DNA from: Caulobacter sp.
Lineage (GTDB): Bacteria > Pseudomonadota > Alphaproteobacteria > Caulobacterales > Caulobacteraceae
Assembly: GCA_026225565.1 (NCBI GenBank)
Contig: JAMFTA010000142.1
Span: forward strand, 1-36,239
Reading direction: 5' to 3'
Length of the DNA: 36,239 nt
Part shown: positions 6,774 to 15,020 of the stretch, piece by piece
Layout: every line of letters begins with the position of its first letter
How positions within the stretch are numbered: the first letter of the stretch is position 1
Program-made: the position numbers and the translations under genes
Notes under the pieces: model-generated
The model's input: the letters and a program-made list of their open reading frames with translations, nothing else
What the model was told of the DNA's origin: nothing
Database searches by the model: none

Positions 6774-7493
6774 TCATCGATAGGCGGCCTTCAAGGCGGC
6801 GGTATTGGCGCGCCGCTTCCACACCTCGGTGCGGATGCGGACCAGCCACAGGGCGCCGAATAGGAAGAGGTAGGCAAAGCTCATCACGCCCAAGGGCCAC
6901 AGATAGACCGGCGGCATGGCCGGGCCGCCCTTGCGAAACAGAGATTCCCCTTGGTGCAGCGTGTTCCACCAATCCACCGAGAACTTGACGATCGGCAGGT
7001 TGATCACCCCCACCAGGGCCAGGATCGCCGCCGCCCGCGCCGCCTTCTGCTCGTCGTCGATGGCCGCGTGCAGGGCCATGTAGCCGAGGTAGAGCAAAAA
7101 TAGCACCAGCACCGAGGTCATCCGCGCGTCCCACTGCCACCAGGTTCCCCAGGTGGGCTTGCCCCAGAGGGAGCCAGTGGCCAAGGCCAGGGCGGTGAAG
7201 GCCGCCCCCAGCGGCGCCGCCGCCTTGGCCGCCGCATCGGCCAGGGAATGGCGAAAAACCAGACCGATCAGGCTGGCCCCCGCCACGCACACATAGACCA
7301 GGCTGGCCATGAAGGCGGCGGGTACATGGATGAACATGATCCGCACCGTGGCGAACTGCTGATAATCGTCAGGCGCCGAGAAACTCAGCACCAGGCCGAT
7401 GGTCAGCAGCAGCGCCGCCAGCGCTCCCAGAATGGGAGTTAGCCAGCGGGAGACGGCCATGAAGCGGGCCGGATTGGCGAGGAAGCCGAACAT
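6774..7493 (-). CDS. ccmC: Haem exporter/handling protein CcmC
   Basis: An integral membrane protein of 239 aa, six predicted helices, that presents haem to CcmE in the periplasm. The haem-binding tryptophan-rich (WWD) motif is visible as TWGTWWQWDARMTS, followed by VLVLFLLYLGYMAL. The first helix region reads WLTPILGALAALLLTIGLVL, and IMFIHVPAAFM carries a likely haem-ligand His. ATG 7491-7493 begins MFGFLANPARF, a normal N-terminus. Downstream come ccmD and ccmG. The usual upstream partners ccmA and ccmB (ABC transporter) are not adjacent: a small unrelated membrane-protein gene lies there instead, so they must be elsewhere in the genome. Confidence 0.94.
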   Translation of the reverse strand: MFGFLANPARFMAVSRWLTPILGALAALLLTIGLVLSFSAPDDYQQFATVRIMFIHVPAAFMASLVYVCVAGASLIGLVFRHSLADAAAKAAAPLGAAFTALALATGSLWGKPTWGTWWQWDARMTSVLVLFLLYLGYMALHAAIDDEQKAARAAAILALVGVINLPIVKFSVDWWNTLHQGESLFRKGGPAMPPVYLWPLGVMSFAYLFLFGALWLVRIRTEVWKRRANTAALKAAYR

Positions 7494-7541
7494 GGGCGAG
7501 CCATAGGACCCCGCGCGCCTTGGGGCAAGCCGGGCCTCGGC

Positions 7542-7892
7542 TCAGAGCCGCAGCCCGAACCTCGGCCCGATCCACAGCATCAGGCTAAAGAGCCCCATGG
7601 TCAAAAGGCAGCCCGCCAGGAGGGCCGGCCAGAACGGAACGTCCCGCTTCAACAGGGCGGGGATCACCAGGAACATCGGCAGCGACGGCAGGACGAACCA
7701 GAAGGTGCCGGCCGCATGGGCCGCCATCCGCTGAGGATCGTGGGTGTCGCGCCACAGCCAGATCATGCCCAGCACCGAGACCAGCGGCAAAGAGGCGACC
7801 AGACCGCCCAGGCCCGGATAACGCTTGGCGATCTCAGACACCGCCGCGACGATCACGCCGGATAGGAGCGCTTTCAGCACAAAATACAACAT
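7542..7892 (-). CDS. DUF3147-like small membrane protein
   Basis: A protein of 116 aa with three to four hydrophobic segments: MLYFVLKALLSGVIVAAVSE, GLVASLPLVSVLGMIWLW, FVLPSLPMFLVIPALL and ALLAGCLLTMGLFSLML. This layout, including the N-terminal YFVLKALLSG and the GLGGLVASLPLVS stretch, matches DUF3147 proteins, whose role is unknown. The start at 7892 is preferred because GAGG lies seven bases upstream. An ATG five codons earlier (7907) is also possible. It lies 48 bases upstream of ccmC on the same strand and could share its transcript, but nothing in the sequence ties it to cytochrome maturation. Confidence 0.75.
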   Translation of the reverse strand: MLYFVLKALLSGVIVAAVSEIAKRYPGLGGLVASLPLVSVLGMIWLWRDTHDPQRMAAHAAGTFWFVLPSLPMFLVIPALLKRDVPFWPALLAGCLLTMGLFSLMLWIGPRFGLRL

Positions 7893-7907
7893 TGGCGCAC
7901 CTCGCAT

Positions 7908-8060
7908 CCGTTATACCTAACGAATTATTGAAAATTTTATCCCGCTTACTAGCATTAATAAATTCATACTTTAATATGAATGTCATTTTCCGACAGAACG
8001 TCACATGTGACAACATACGACATCCCATCTCGATGATATTTAGAGCATTGGTTCTTCTGT
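7908..8060. promoter_or_regulatory. AT-rich divergent promoter island with 12-bp palindrome
   Basis: This stretch is strikingly AT-rich (runs such as TTATTGAAAATTTTAT and TTAATAAATTCATAC) in an otherwise GC-rich window. It separates the minus-strand DUF3147-like gene from the plus-strand 65-aa ORF. GTCACATGTGAC at 8000-8011 is a perfect 12-bp palindrome and could bind a dimeric regulator. No single promoter can be assigned with certainty. Confidence 0.45.
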
Positions 8061-8094
8061 GCCGATAGGGCCCGTTGTTCGAGCGAGACATACT

Positions 8095-8292
8095 ATGTTC
8101 ACGCAACAAGTTTGGCTGAGCGAAGAGTTCGACGCCGCCCTAACCTACTTGAACGCGGTGAGTAAAAGACTCGATGGCGATCAGCGCCTCTTGTTGGAAG
8201 GTCCCTTGAGCGAACTGGTTCGCGTTCGCAAGGAAGCCGTGGGCGATCTGCGATTCAACAGTGCGTCGCAGGTGTCGAGCCGTATGCAATAG
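8095..8292 (+). CDS. Uncharacterised 65-aa protein
   Basis: A short frame starting [20 protein letters not shown] and ending [10 protein letters not shown]. It is charged and soluble, probably mostly helical ([19 protein letters not shown], then [16 protein letters not shown]), without a signal peptide, membrane segment or cysteine. I do not recognise a family. The frame is open 12 codons further upstream to 8059, but ATG 8095 gives a cleaner N-terminus; no strong ribosome site is seen. It follows an AT-rich promoter island and is trailed by a GC hairpin with TTTT at 8301-8321, which is the layout of an independent small gene. It could still be a chance ORF. Confidence 0.45.
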   Translation: MFTQQVWLSEEFDAALTYLNAVSKRLDGDQRLLLEGPLSELVRVRKEAVGDLRFNSASQVSSRMQ

Positions 8293-8300
8293 AGGCCTCG

Positions 8301-8321
8301 CCCGCTCCCGCGCGGGACTTT
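8301..8321 (+). terminator. Weak hairpin-T terminator
   Basis: CCCGC and GCGGG (8301-8316) pair around a six-base loop and are followed by ACTTTT. It lies nine bases after the stop of the 65-aa ORF and upstream of moaA. Stem and T-run are both short. Confidence 0.4.
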
Positions 8322-8392
8322 TCCTGGATTTATCGACGCCATGGAGCTTTCGTGCGTCACGATCGCTTTCCATGTATGATCCAGCTGACGCC

Positions 8393-9430
8393 ATGACCCC
8401 ATTCGACGCCGATATCGCCACGCCGCCTCGAACACTCGCCCTCGCCGATCCGTTCGGACGGACGATCGACTATCTGCGGGTGTCGGTGACCGACCGCTGC
8501 GACCTTAGATGCGTCTACTGCATGTCGGAAAAGATGCGCTTCCTGCCCAAGCCCGAGGTCTTGACCATCGAGGAGCTGGACCGGCTGTGTTCGGCCTTCA
8601 TCGGCCTTGGAACCAAGAAACTGCGGCTGACCGGGGGCGAACCCCTGGTGCGGCGGGGCTTCATGGCGCTGGTGGAGCGGCTGTCGCGCCATCTGCGCTC
8701 GGGCGCTCTGCGCGAGCTGACCCTCACCACCAACGGCACGCAACTAGCGCAGCACGCCGCCGAGCTCGCACGGCTGGGGGTGAAGCGGATCAATGTTTCG
8801 CTGGATAGCCTGAACCCCGCCGTCTTCGCCCGCCTGACCCGCGGCGGCGACCTGAATAGGGTGCTGGCCGGGTTGGACGCCGCATCGGCCGCCGGGCTGA
8901 AGGTCAAGCTCAATACCGTGGCCCTGGCCCGCGAGAACCGCGCCGAGATCCCGGCCCTCTTGCAGTTCGCCCACAGGCGCGGCTTTGACCTGACCCTGAT
9001 CGAGACCATGCCCATGGGCGAGATCGACGAGGACCGCACCGAACAGTTCGTCTCCCTGGCCGAGATCAAGGCCGAACTGGCGTCGATCTGGACCCTCAAC
9101 CCCGCCGCCCACGCCACCGGCGGCCCGGCCCGCTATTTCCGGGTGGAGGAGACCGGCGGATTGCTGGGCCTGATCACCCCCCTCAGCGAGCATTTCTGCG
9201 AAACCTGCAATCGGGTGCGGGTCACTTGCACCGGAACCCTGCACGCCTGCCTTGGCCACGACGACGCCACGGATCTGCGCGCGCCCCTTCGCGAGCATCC
9301 TAGCGCCGACGCCCCCCTGATCGCCGCCATCCGCCGGGGGATCGCCCTAAAGCCCGAGCGCCACGATTTCCGCATCGGTATGGGCGAGGCGCCGGCAGTG
9401 GCGCGGCACATGTCGACGACCGGCGGATAG
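8393..9430 (+). CDS. moaA: GTP 3',8-cyclase MoaA
   Basis: Radical-SAM enzyme for the first step of molybdenum cofactor synthesis, converting GTP to 3',8-cyclo-GTP, which MoaC makes into cPMP. The protein is 345 aa. The N-terminal [4Fe-4S] cysteines are Cys36, Cys40 and Cys43 ([11 protein letters not shown]). The second cluster is bound by the C-terminal C-x2-C-x13-C of [18 protein letters not shown]. The protein ends in TTGG, the double-Gly tail needed for activity in the family. [13 protein letters not shown] is also typical. The start is uncertain: ATG 8393 fits homologue length, while ATG 8372 is in frame and neither has a clear ribosome site. I see no Moco riboswitch upstream. It opens a six-gene Moco operon. 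Confidence 0.96.
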   Translation: MTPFDADIATPPRTLALADPFGRTIDYLRVSVTDRCDLRCVYCMSEKMRFLPKPEVLTIEELDRLCSAFIGLGTKKLRLTGGEPLVRRGFMALVERLSRHLRSGALRELTLTTNGTQLAQHAAELARLGVKRINVSLDSLNPAVFARLTRGGDLNRVLAGLDAASAAGLKVKLNTVALARENRAEIPALLQFAHRRGFDLTLIETMPMGEIDEDRTEQFVSLAEIKAELASIWTLNPAAHATGGPARYFRVEETGGLLGLITPLSEHFCETCNRVRVTCTGTLHACLGHDDATDLRAPLREHPSADAPLIAAIRRGIALKPERHDFRIGMGEAPAVARHMSTTGG

Positions 9431-9432
9431 CC

Positions 9433-9675
9433 ATGCGCGTCCTGTTGTTCGGTCCCCTCAGCGACATCGCCGGCTGGCGCGAGCAGATCCTGGAGCCCGC
9501 CTCCGCCACCCTCTTCGCCCTGCGTGAGCGTTTGGCAGCCATGGACGCGGCCCTGGGCGCAGCGCTCGAAGGGGAGGGGGTGCAGGCGGCGGTGGACAAG
9601 GCGCTGGTGCGCGGCGACGCAGCCCTCTCGCCGACCTCAGAAGTCGCCTTCCTGCCGCCCATGAGCGGCGGCTAA
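9433..9675 (+). CDS. moaD: Molybdopterin synthase sulfur-carrier subunit MoaD
   Basis: The small ubiquitin-like subunit of molybdopterin synthase, which carries sulfur as a C-terminal thiocarboxylate. The protein is 80 aa, the expected size, and ends PPMSGG, the required Gly-Gly. The N-terminus MRVLLFGPLSDIAGWRE and the region EVAFLPPMSGG fit the beta-grasp fold. It starts two bases after moaA and is followed one base later by moaE, its partner subunit. Confidence 0.93.
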   Translation: MRVLLFGPLSDIAGWREQILEPASATLFALRERLAAMDAALGAALEGEGVQAAVDKALVRGDAALSPTSEVAFLPPMSGG

Positions 9676-9676
9676 G

Positions 9677-10138
9677 GTGCAGGTGCGCCTGTCGCCTGAG
9701 CCGTTCGAGCCAGGGGCTCTGCTCACGGACTTTTGTCAGGACCGCGCCGAGACCGGGGCGGTGGTCAGCTTCACTGGCCTGACCCGCGCGGAAAAGGGCG
9801 TGGTCGCCGCGTTAGAGCTCGACGCCTATCCGGGCTTTACCGAGGCGGCGATTCTCGAAACGGTCGCGGCGGCCGCCGCGCGCTTTGGCCTGCAGGATGT
9901 TCTGGTGGTCCACCGGGTCGGCAAGGTCAGCCCAGGCGAGCCGATCGTCTTTGTGGCCACGGCTTCCGCTCATCGCCGGGCGGCCTTCGAGGGCGTCGAT
10001 TTCCTGATGGACTATCTGAAATCCCGCGCTCCGTTCTGGAAGAAATCCCATGAGGGCGGCGCGGCCCGCTGGATCGAACCCACCTTGGGGGACTATGAAG
10101 ACGCCGCGCGCTGGGACGCGCCAAAGGACGCCGGATGA
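9677..10138 (+). CDS. moaE: Molybdopterin synthase catalytic subunit MoaE
   Basis: The large subunit that, with MoaD-thiocarboxylate, converts cPMP to molybdopterin. The protein is 153 aa. Family marks are [11 protein letters not shown] near the N-terminus, the [13 protein letters not shown] stretch, and [12 protein letters not shown], where the lysines include the active-site Lys. It starts with GTG at 9677, one base after moaD; a GTG at 9683 two codons later is also possible. Its stop overlaps the moaB start (ATGA), indicating coupled translation. Confidence 0.94.
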   Translation: MQVRLSPEPFEPGALLTDFCQDRAETGAVVSFTGLTRAEKGVVAALELDAYPGFTEAAILETVAAAAARFGLQDVLVVHRVGKVSPGEPIVFVATASAHRRAAFEGVDFLMDYLKSRAPFWKKSHEGGAARWIEPTLGDYEDAARWDAPKDAG

Positions 10139-10707
10139 ACGCCCCTATCGCCCCCTCCAATCGCCCCTCCGATCGTCCGGGCGGCCGCATCGACGAGAGC
10201 CTGCCCTTGATCCCGGTGCGGATCGCCGTGCTCACCGTCTCCGACACCCGGGACGAGGAGAGCGACACCTCCGGCCACGTCCTGGCCGAGCGGATCGCGG
10301 GCGCCGGCCACACCCTGGCCGCGCGAGGCATCGTGCTGGACGAGATCGAAGCCATCCGCGCCCAGGTGCTGGACTGGATCGACTCCGGCCAGGTGGACGC
10401 CGTCATCACCACCGGCGGCACGGGCCTCACCGGCCGCGACGTGACGCCCGAGGCGCTGGAGCCCCTGTTCGACAAGCGCATCGAGGGGTTTTCCGTGGTG
10501 TTCCACATGGTCAGCTACGGCATGGTCGGCCTCTCCACCCTGCAGTCGCGGGCCACCGCCGGCGTCATCAAGGGGGTGTTCGTCTTCTGCCTGCCCGGCT
10601 CAAACGGAGCGGTGAAGGACGGCTGGTCGGTGATCGGGCCCCAGCTCGACAGCCGCCACCTGCCCTGCAACCTGGTGGAGCTGATGCCCAGGCTCCTGGA
10701 AAAGTGA
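10135..10707 (+). CDS. moaB: Molybdenum cofactor biosynthesis protein MoaB
   Basis: A MoaB/Mog-type protein of 190 aa that adenylylates molybdopterin or binds it before metal insertion. The molybdopterin-binding motif is visible as [41 protein letters not shown] and [15 protein letters not shown] are also typical. About 20 Pro/Arg-rich residues precede the conserved core [15 protein letters not shown], longer than E. coli MoaB. It overlaps moaE by four bases and moaC by four. Confidence 0.93.
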   Translation: MNAPIAPSNRPSDRPGGRIDESLPLIPVRIAVLTVSDTRDEESDTSGHVLAERIAGAGHTLAARGIVLDEIEAIRAQVLDWIDSGQVDAVITTGGTGLTGRDVTPEALEPLFDKRIEGFSVVFHMVSYGMVGLSTLQSRATAGVIKGVFVFCLPGSNGAVKDGWSVIGPQLDSRHLPCNLVELMPRLLEK

Positions 10708-11198
10708 CCGGTCACATCAAGCAGGGCCTCACCCACCTGGACGAACACGGCCGGGCCCGCATGGTCGATGTGTCGGACAAGGCTCCCACCGCCCGCGAGG
10801 CCGCCGCCGAAGGCTACCTCCGTATGGCGCCGGAGACCCAGCGCCTGGCCCTGGCCGGCCAGGGCCAGAAGGGCGACGTTTTCGCCGCCGCCGAACTGGC
10901 CGGGGTGATGGCCGCCAAGCGCACCTCGGACCTGATTCCCCTCTGCCACCCGCTGCCCCTGACCTCGATCACGGTGGAGGCGAGCGAGGCCGAGGGCGGC
11001 CTCAAGGTGTTGGCCCGGGTAAAAACCACCGCGCCCACCGGCGTGGAGATGGAGGCCCTGACCGCCGCTTCGCTGGCCCTCCTGACCCTCTACGACATGC
11101 TCAAAGCCGCCGATAAGGCCATGGTGATCGAGGGCGTGCGGGTGATCCAGAAATCCGGGGGACGCTCGGGTGACTTTACCGCCGTCACAGATGCCTGA
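10704..11198 (+). CDS. moaC: Cyclic pyranopterin monophosphate synthase MoaC
   Basis: Converts 3',8-cyclo-GTP, the MoaA product, to cPMP. The protein is 164 aa. Signature segments are ARMVDVSDK, the active-site loop [35 protein letters not shown] and KAADKAM. The GTG start at 10704 overlaps the moaB stop (GTGA). The frame is open much further upstream but only as a shadow of moaE/moaB. The end overlaps moeA by 8 bases. Confidence 0.95.
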   Translation: MTGHIKQGLTHLDEHGRARMVDVSDKAPTAREAAAEGYLRMAPETQRLALAGQGQKGDVFAAAELAGVMAAKRTSDLIPLCHPLPLTSITVEASEAEGGLKVLARVKTTAPTGVEMEALTAASLALLTLYDMLKAADKAMVIEGVRVIQKSGGRSGDFTAVTDA

Positions 11199-12423
11199 GC
11201 CTTCCAGCGGCGAAATCGGCGTCGAGGATGCCCGCGGCCGGATGCTCGCGGGGCTCACGCCCACTGCGGAAACCGTGGCCCTGAGCGGCGCCCTCGGCCG
11301 CACCCTCTTCGCGCCGATTGCGGCGCTGCGGGACCAACCGCCGTTCGACGCCTCGGCCATGGACGGTTACGCCCTCTTGCCCGGAGACCTTTCAAGACCC
11401 TATCGGGTGATCGGCGAGAGCGCCGCCGGCCTTCCCTTCGACGGTCGGGTGCAGCCGGACGAAGCGGTGCGTATCTTCACCGGCGCCAGGGTGCCAGACG
11501 GTTGCCGGGTGATCGTGCAGGAGCGGGCGGAGCGGTCCGGCGAGATCGTCACCTTCGAGGCCCACAGCCCCGGCTCGATGAACGTCCGCTCCCGCGGCGG
11601 CGACTTCAAAGCCGGACAGGTGTTGCTCCACGCCGGCGTGCGGCTGGACGCCTGGAGCTTGGCCCTCGCCGCCGCCACCGGCCGGGACATGCTGCAACTG
11701 GCTGTCCGTCCCCGCGTGGCCATCCTCTCCACCGGCGAGGAGATCGTCAAAGCCGGCGGGGCGGCCACAGGCGTGCAGATCTTCGATTCCAACGGCCCGG
11801 CCCTCCAGGCTCTGATCGCCGGGTGGGGCGGAATCGCCATGCCGCTGGAGCCGGCCAAGGACGATGAGGCGACCATCGCCGCAGCGGTGGCTGAGGTGGA
11901 CTGCGACCTGATCCTCACCGTCGGCGGCGCCTCGGTCGGCGATCACGACCTGGTCAAGCCGGCCATGCGGCGCCTCGGCCTGGAGTTGAAGGTTGAGACC
12001 GTGCGTCTGCGCCCCGGCAAGCCCACCTGGTTCGGGGTGCTGGCGGATGGGCGGCGGGTGCTCGGCCTGCCCGGCAACCCGGCCTCAGCCCTGGTCTGCG
12101 CCGAACTCTTCCTGCGGCCCCTACTGCTCGCCTGGCAGGGGGCCGATCCGACCCTGCCCATGGAGACGGCGCGGCTGGCCGCGGCCTTGCCCCCGGTCGG
12201 CCCGCGCGAACATTGGATGCGGGCGCGGCTGTCGTCCGAGGATGGGGTGCTTACCGCCACCCCCTTCTCCGACCAGGACTCCTCCCTGATCGCCGTCTTT
12301 GCCGAGGCGGACGCCCTGCTGCGCCGCCCTGCGGGCGCCGGCAAGGCTGAGGCGGGCGACGGGGTGGACTGTCTGCGGCTGCATCGGCTCGCCCGGCCCA
12401 ATAGCCACAGCATTCATCGATGA
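11191..12423 (+). CDS. moeA: Molybdopterin molybdenumtransferase MoeA
   Basis: Inserts molybdate into adenylylated molybdopterin, the last step of basic Moco synthesis. The protein is 410 aa, the family's usual size. Visible are [15 protein letters not shown] (domain II/I entry), [32 protein letters not shown] and [14 protein letters not shown] in the MoCF-like domain, and [11 protein letters not shown] near the end. ATG 11191 overlaps moaC by 8 bases. A GTG at 11170 is an alternative that would overlap by 29. Its stop overlaps the next gene's ATG by four bases, tying the MFS gene to the operon. Confidence 0.95.
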   Translation: MPEPSSGEIGVEDARGRMLAGLTPTAETVALSGALGRTLFAPIAALRDQPPFDASAMDGYALLPGDLSRPYRVIGESAAGLPFDGRVQPDEAVRIFTGARVPDGCRVIVQERAERSGEIVTFEAHSPGSMNVRSRGGDFKAGQVLLHAGVRLDAWSLALAAATGRDMLQLAVRPRVAILSTGEEIVKAGGAATGVQIFDSNGPALQALIAGWGGIAMPLEPAKDDEATIAAAVAEVDCDLILTVGGASVGDHDLVKPAMRRLGLELKVETVRLRPGKPTWFGVLADGRRVLGLPGNPASALVCAELFLRPLLLAWQGADPTLPMETARLAAALPPVGPREHWMRARLSSEDGVLTATPFSDQDSSLIAVFAEADALLRRPAGAGKAEAGDGVDCLRLHRLARPNSHSIHR

Positions 12424-13790
12424 TCGACCGGGACGGCCTGCCCATACCGCAGCGCTATTGGGCTGTGGCGGCCATCTGGCTGGCCATAGCCATGGCGGTG
12501 CTCGACGCCGCGATCGCCAATGTCGCCCTGCCGGCCATAGCGCGGGACCTGCACGCGGCGGCGGCGGAATCGATCTGGGTGGTCAATGCTTATCAGTTGG
12601 CCATTGTCGTCTCCCTGCTCCCCCTGGCCGCCTTGGGCGAGATTGTCACCTTTCGCCGGGTGTTCATCAGCGGCCTCGTCCTGTTCGTGCTGGCCTCCAT
12701 CGGCTGCACCTTCGCCCACAGCCTATGGGAGTTGTCCCTGGCGCGCGCGGTGCAGGGTTTTGGCGCCGCAGGGGTGATGAGCGTCAACGGCGCCTTGCTG
12801 CGCTTCACCTTTCCCAACTCCAAGCTCGGACAGGCGGTGGGTCTGAACGCCCTGGTGGTGTCCATTTCGGCGGTGGTGGGGCCAAGCGTCGCCTCTGCGA
12901 TCCTGGCTGTGGCGAGCTGGCAATGGCTGTTCGCCATCAACGTTCCCATTGGCCTCGCCGCCTTTATCGTGTCTCGGGCCGCCTTGCCCGACACCGCCAA
13001 ATCCGACAGGTCCCTGGATTGGATCGCGGCCGGGCTGAATGTGCTGACCTTCGGCCTGATCTTCACCGGGGTCGATGTGCTGACGCGAAACGGCTCGTGG
13101 GTGGGCGGGGTGGAGATGGCCTTGGGGGTAGCGGCGGCTGTCGCCCTGGTCCGCCGATCCATGGGCCAGGCGCGTCCCTTGGCGCCCATCGACCTATTGA
13201 GGAGCCGCCTATTCAGTCTGACGGTGGCGACCTCTGTCGCATCCTTTTCCGCGCAGATGCTGGCCTTTGTCGCCCTGCCGTTTTTCTTTCAAGGCGACCT
13301 GCACCGCACCCAGGTGGAGACCGGCGTCCTGATGACCCCCTGGCCCGTGGCGGTGGGATTCGCCGCGCCCCTGGCCGGCAAGCTGGCTGACCGTTACTCG
13401 GCGGCGATCCTCTCGGGCATCGGCCTGTCCGCGCTGGCGGCGGGATTGGCGCTGTTGGCGCTCTTGCCCAGCCATGCGGGCGCGGTCGATATCGGCTGGC
13501 GGATGGCCCTATGCGGCCTCGGGTTCGGCTTCTTCCAGGCGCCCAACAACCGCACCATGCTCTCCTCAGCCCCCCTCGATCGCACCGGCGCAGCGGGGGG
13601 GATGTTGGCGACCGCCCGTCTCACCGGTCAGACCATAGGCGCCACCCTCACCGCCATCCTGTTCGCGGCCTCCCGCCATGGGCCGACACTGGCGCTTGCC
13701 TTGGGCGCCGTGTTCGCTGGCGCGGCGGCCGTCGTCAGCGTCTCGCGTCTTGTGGGAAACAGGCGCATGATTAGTGCATCCGCCGCGTGA
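12420..13790 (+). CDS. DHA2-family (14-TM) MFS transporter
   Basis: An inner-membrane drug/proton antiporter-like protein of 456 aa with 13-14 hydrophobic segments. The N-terminal motif AVLDAAIANVALPAIARDL is the DHA2/EmrB-QacA hallmark (motif D1), and WVVNAYQLAIVVSLLPLAAL follows. Motif A is atypical (GEIVTFRRVF, without the usual Asp), as in SmvA-like members. The central and C-terminal halves contain MTPWPVAVGFAAPLAGKLAD and QAPNNRTMLSSAPLDRTGAA. Substrate is unknown; the family exports quaternary amines, dyes and other toxic cations. The start overlaps moeA by ATGA, so it is cotranscribed with the Moco genes, an unusual tail for such an operon. Confidence 0.9.
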   Translation: MIDRDGLPIPQRYWAVAAIWLAIAMAVLDAAIANVALPAIARDLHAAAAESIWVVNAYQLAIVVSLLPLAALGEIVTFRRVFISGLVLFVLASIGCTFAHSLWELSLARAVQGFGAAGVMSVNGALLRFTFPNSKLGQAVGLNALVVSISAVVGPSVASAILAVASWQWLFAINVPIGLAAFIVSRAALPDTAKSDRSLDWIAAGLNVLTFGLIFTGVDVLTRNGSWVGGVEMALGVAAAVALVRRSMGQARPLAPIDLLRSRLFSLTVATSVASFSAQMLAFVALPFFFQGDLHRTQVETGVLMTPWPVAVGFAAPLAGKLADRYSAAILSGIGLSALAAGLALLALLPSHAGAVDIGWRMALCGLGFGFFQAPNNRTMLSSAPLDRTGAAGGMLATARLTGQTIGATLTAILFAASRHGPTLALALGAVFAGAAAVVSVSRLVGNRRMISASAA

Positions 13791-13863
13791 CTATCTGTCG
13801 CCGCTTCAACCATGCGGAAACCGTAGTGGGTTAATTTCGGGCTTCAGTTGGAGAACGGCGCCC

Positions 13864-14940
13864 ATGCGGATTGACGTTATCGCCCCGCAAGACCTGTCGG
13901 TGGAGGACGTGGCCGCCTGGACGAGCCTTCAAGGCGACGGTCCTCTGGCCAGCCCCTTCCTATCGCCGCTCTGGGTGCAAACCCTTGCGCGGGTCGACGG
14001 TCCCGACCGCCGCCAGGCCCGCATCGCCGTGCTGCGCGAGGGCGCAGACGCGGTCGGTTTCCTGCCTGCCCGGGTGTCTCGCTTCACCGCCATGGCGCCG
14101 GGCGCGCCCCTTTGCGACTATCAAGGCATGATCGCCGATCGCCGGACCAAGGCCGATCCTCACGCCATCGTCGCCGCCCTGGGGGTAGCCCGGCTCGACT
14201 TCGATAAATTGCTAGCCGATCAGAGCGCTTTTCGCCCGTTCGCGCGAGGGGTCGCCGTATCCCAGGTGATCGATCTGCGCGACGGCTACGAAAGCTACGC
14301 CGCCGACCGTCAGGCCGCCGGCACCGACATCCTGAAGGATTGCGCCAAGAAACGCCGCAAGCTCGAACGCGAGCATGGAGATATCGTCTTCACCGCCGCC
14401 TCGACCTCTCAAGCGGACTTCGATCAACTGATCGCCTGGAAGCGTGCCCAATATGCCCTGACTGGCCAGACCGACATCTTCGACGCGGGCTGGCCGCTGG
14501 ACGTGCTGAACACCCTTTTCCGGAGCACCGATCCGGCCTATCGGGCGACCCTGTTCACCCTGCACGCGGGCGGAAAGCTGATCGCGGCGCATCTGGCCCT
14601 ATGCACCCGCAGCATCGTCCACGCCTGGTTCATCGCCCACGACGACGCGTTCGGCCGCTATTCCCCTGGCGTGGTTTTGATCGCCGACGTGATCCGTTGG
14701 GCGGCCGAGCAGGACATCGCCGAAATCGACCTTGGGCCCGGCGATTATCGCTTCAAGCTCAGCCTGGCCAACCGCACCCGCGGGGTGGTGCATGGCTTTG
14801 TCGGCCGGCCCTCGGCGGCGAGCCTGGTGCGCGACGCCGCCTATCGGGTGCGCGAGGTGGCCGAAGCCCTGCCGCTGGGCCCCGCCTCAGCCCTGCCGGG
14901 CAAGGCCATGCGGCGCCTGGACCTGATGCGCAGTCTCTAA
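13864..14940 (+). CDS. GNAT-like acetyltransferase, CelD/BcsL family
   Basis: A cytoplasmic protein of 358 aa with the double-GNAT fold of CelD/BcsL-like proteins. Supporting segments are SPFLSPLWVQTLA (N-terminal), DILKDCAKKRRKLEREHGD, the LFTLHAGGKLIAAHLALCT core strand region, and EIDLGPGDYRFKLSLANRT near the C-terminus, a signature of the family. Relatives take part in exopolysaccharide or cellulose production; in Caulobacter the holdfast N-acetyltransferase HfsK has this architecture, so a surface-polysaccharide role is plausible. ATG 13864 has GGAG ten bases upstream. It stands alone, 73 bases after the MFS gene. Confidence 0.78.
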   Translation: MRIDVIAPQDLSVEDVAAWTSLQGDGPLASPFLSPLWVQTLARVDGPDRRQARIAVLREGADAVGFLPARVSRFTAMAPGAPLCDYQGMIADRRTKADPHAIVAALGVARLDFDKLLADQSAFRPFARGVAVSQVIDLRDGYESYAADRQAAGTDILKDCAKKRRKLEREHGDIVFTAASTSQADFDQLIAWKRAQYALTGQTDIFDAGWPLDVLNTLFRSTDPAYRATLFTLHAGGKLIAAHLALCTRSIVHAWFIAHDDAFGRYSPGVVLIADVIRWAAEQDIAEIDLGPGDYRFKLSLANRTRGVVHGFVGRPSAASLVRDAAYRVREVAEALPLGPASALPGKAMRRLDLMRSL

Positions 14941-15020
14941 GGAAGCGCGGCCGGGCGGTTGCGATCAGAGGCGTCTGCGCCTAGACACGCCCGACCTATT
15001 TACGGACCCTGCCCCCTGCC

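Noticed and set aside
8293-8392. Molybdenum cofactor riboswitch before moaA
   Set aside because: The gap is too short and shows only a small GC hairpin that better fits the end of the preceding ORF.
12299-13390. 363-aa plus frame inside moeA and the MFS gene
   Set aside because: Out of frame with both real genes and Gly/Arg/His-rich; shadow of high-GC coding sequence.
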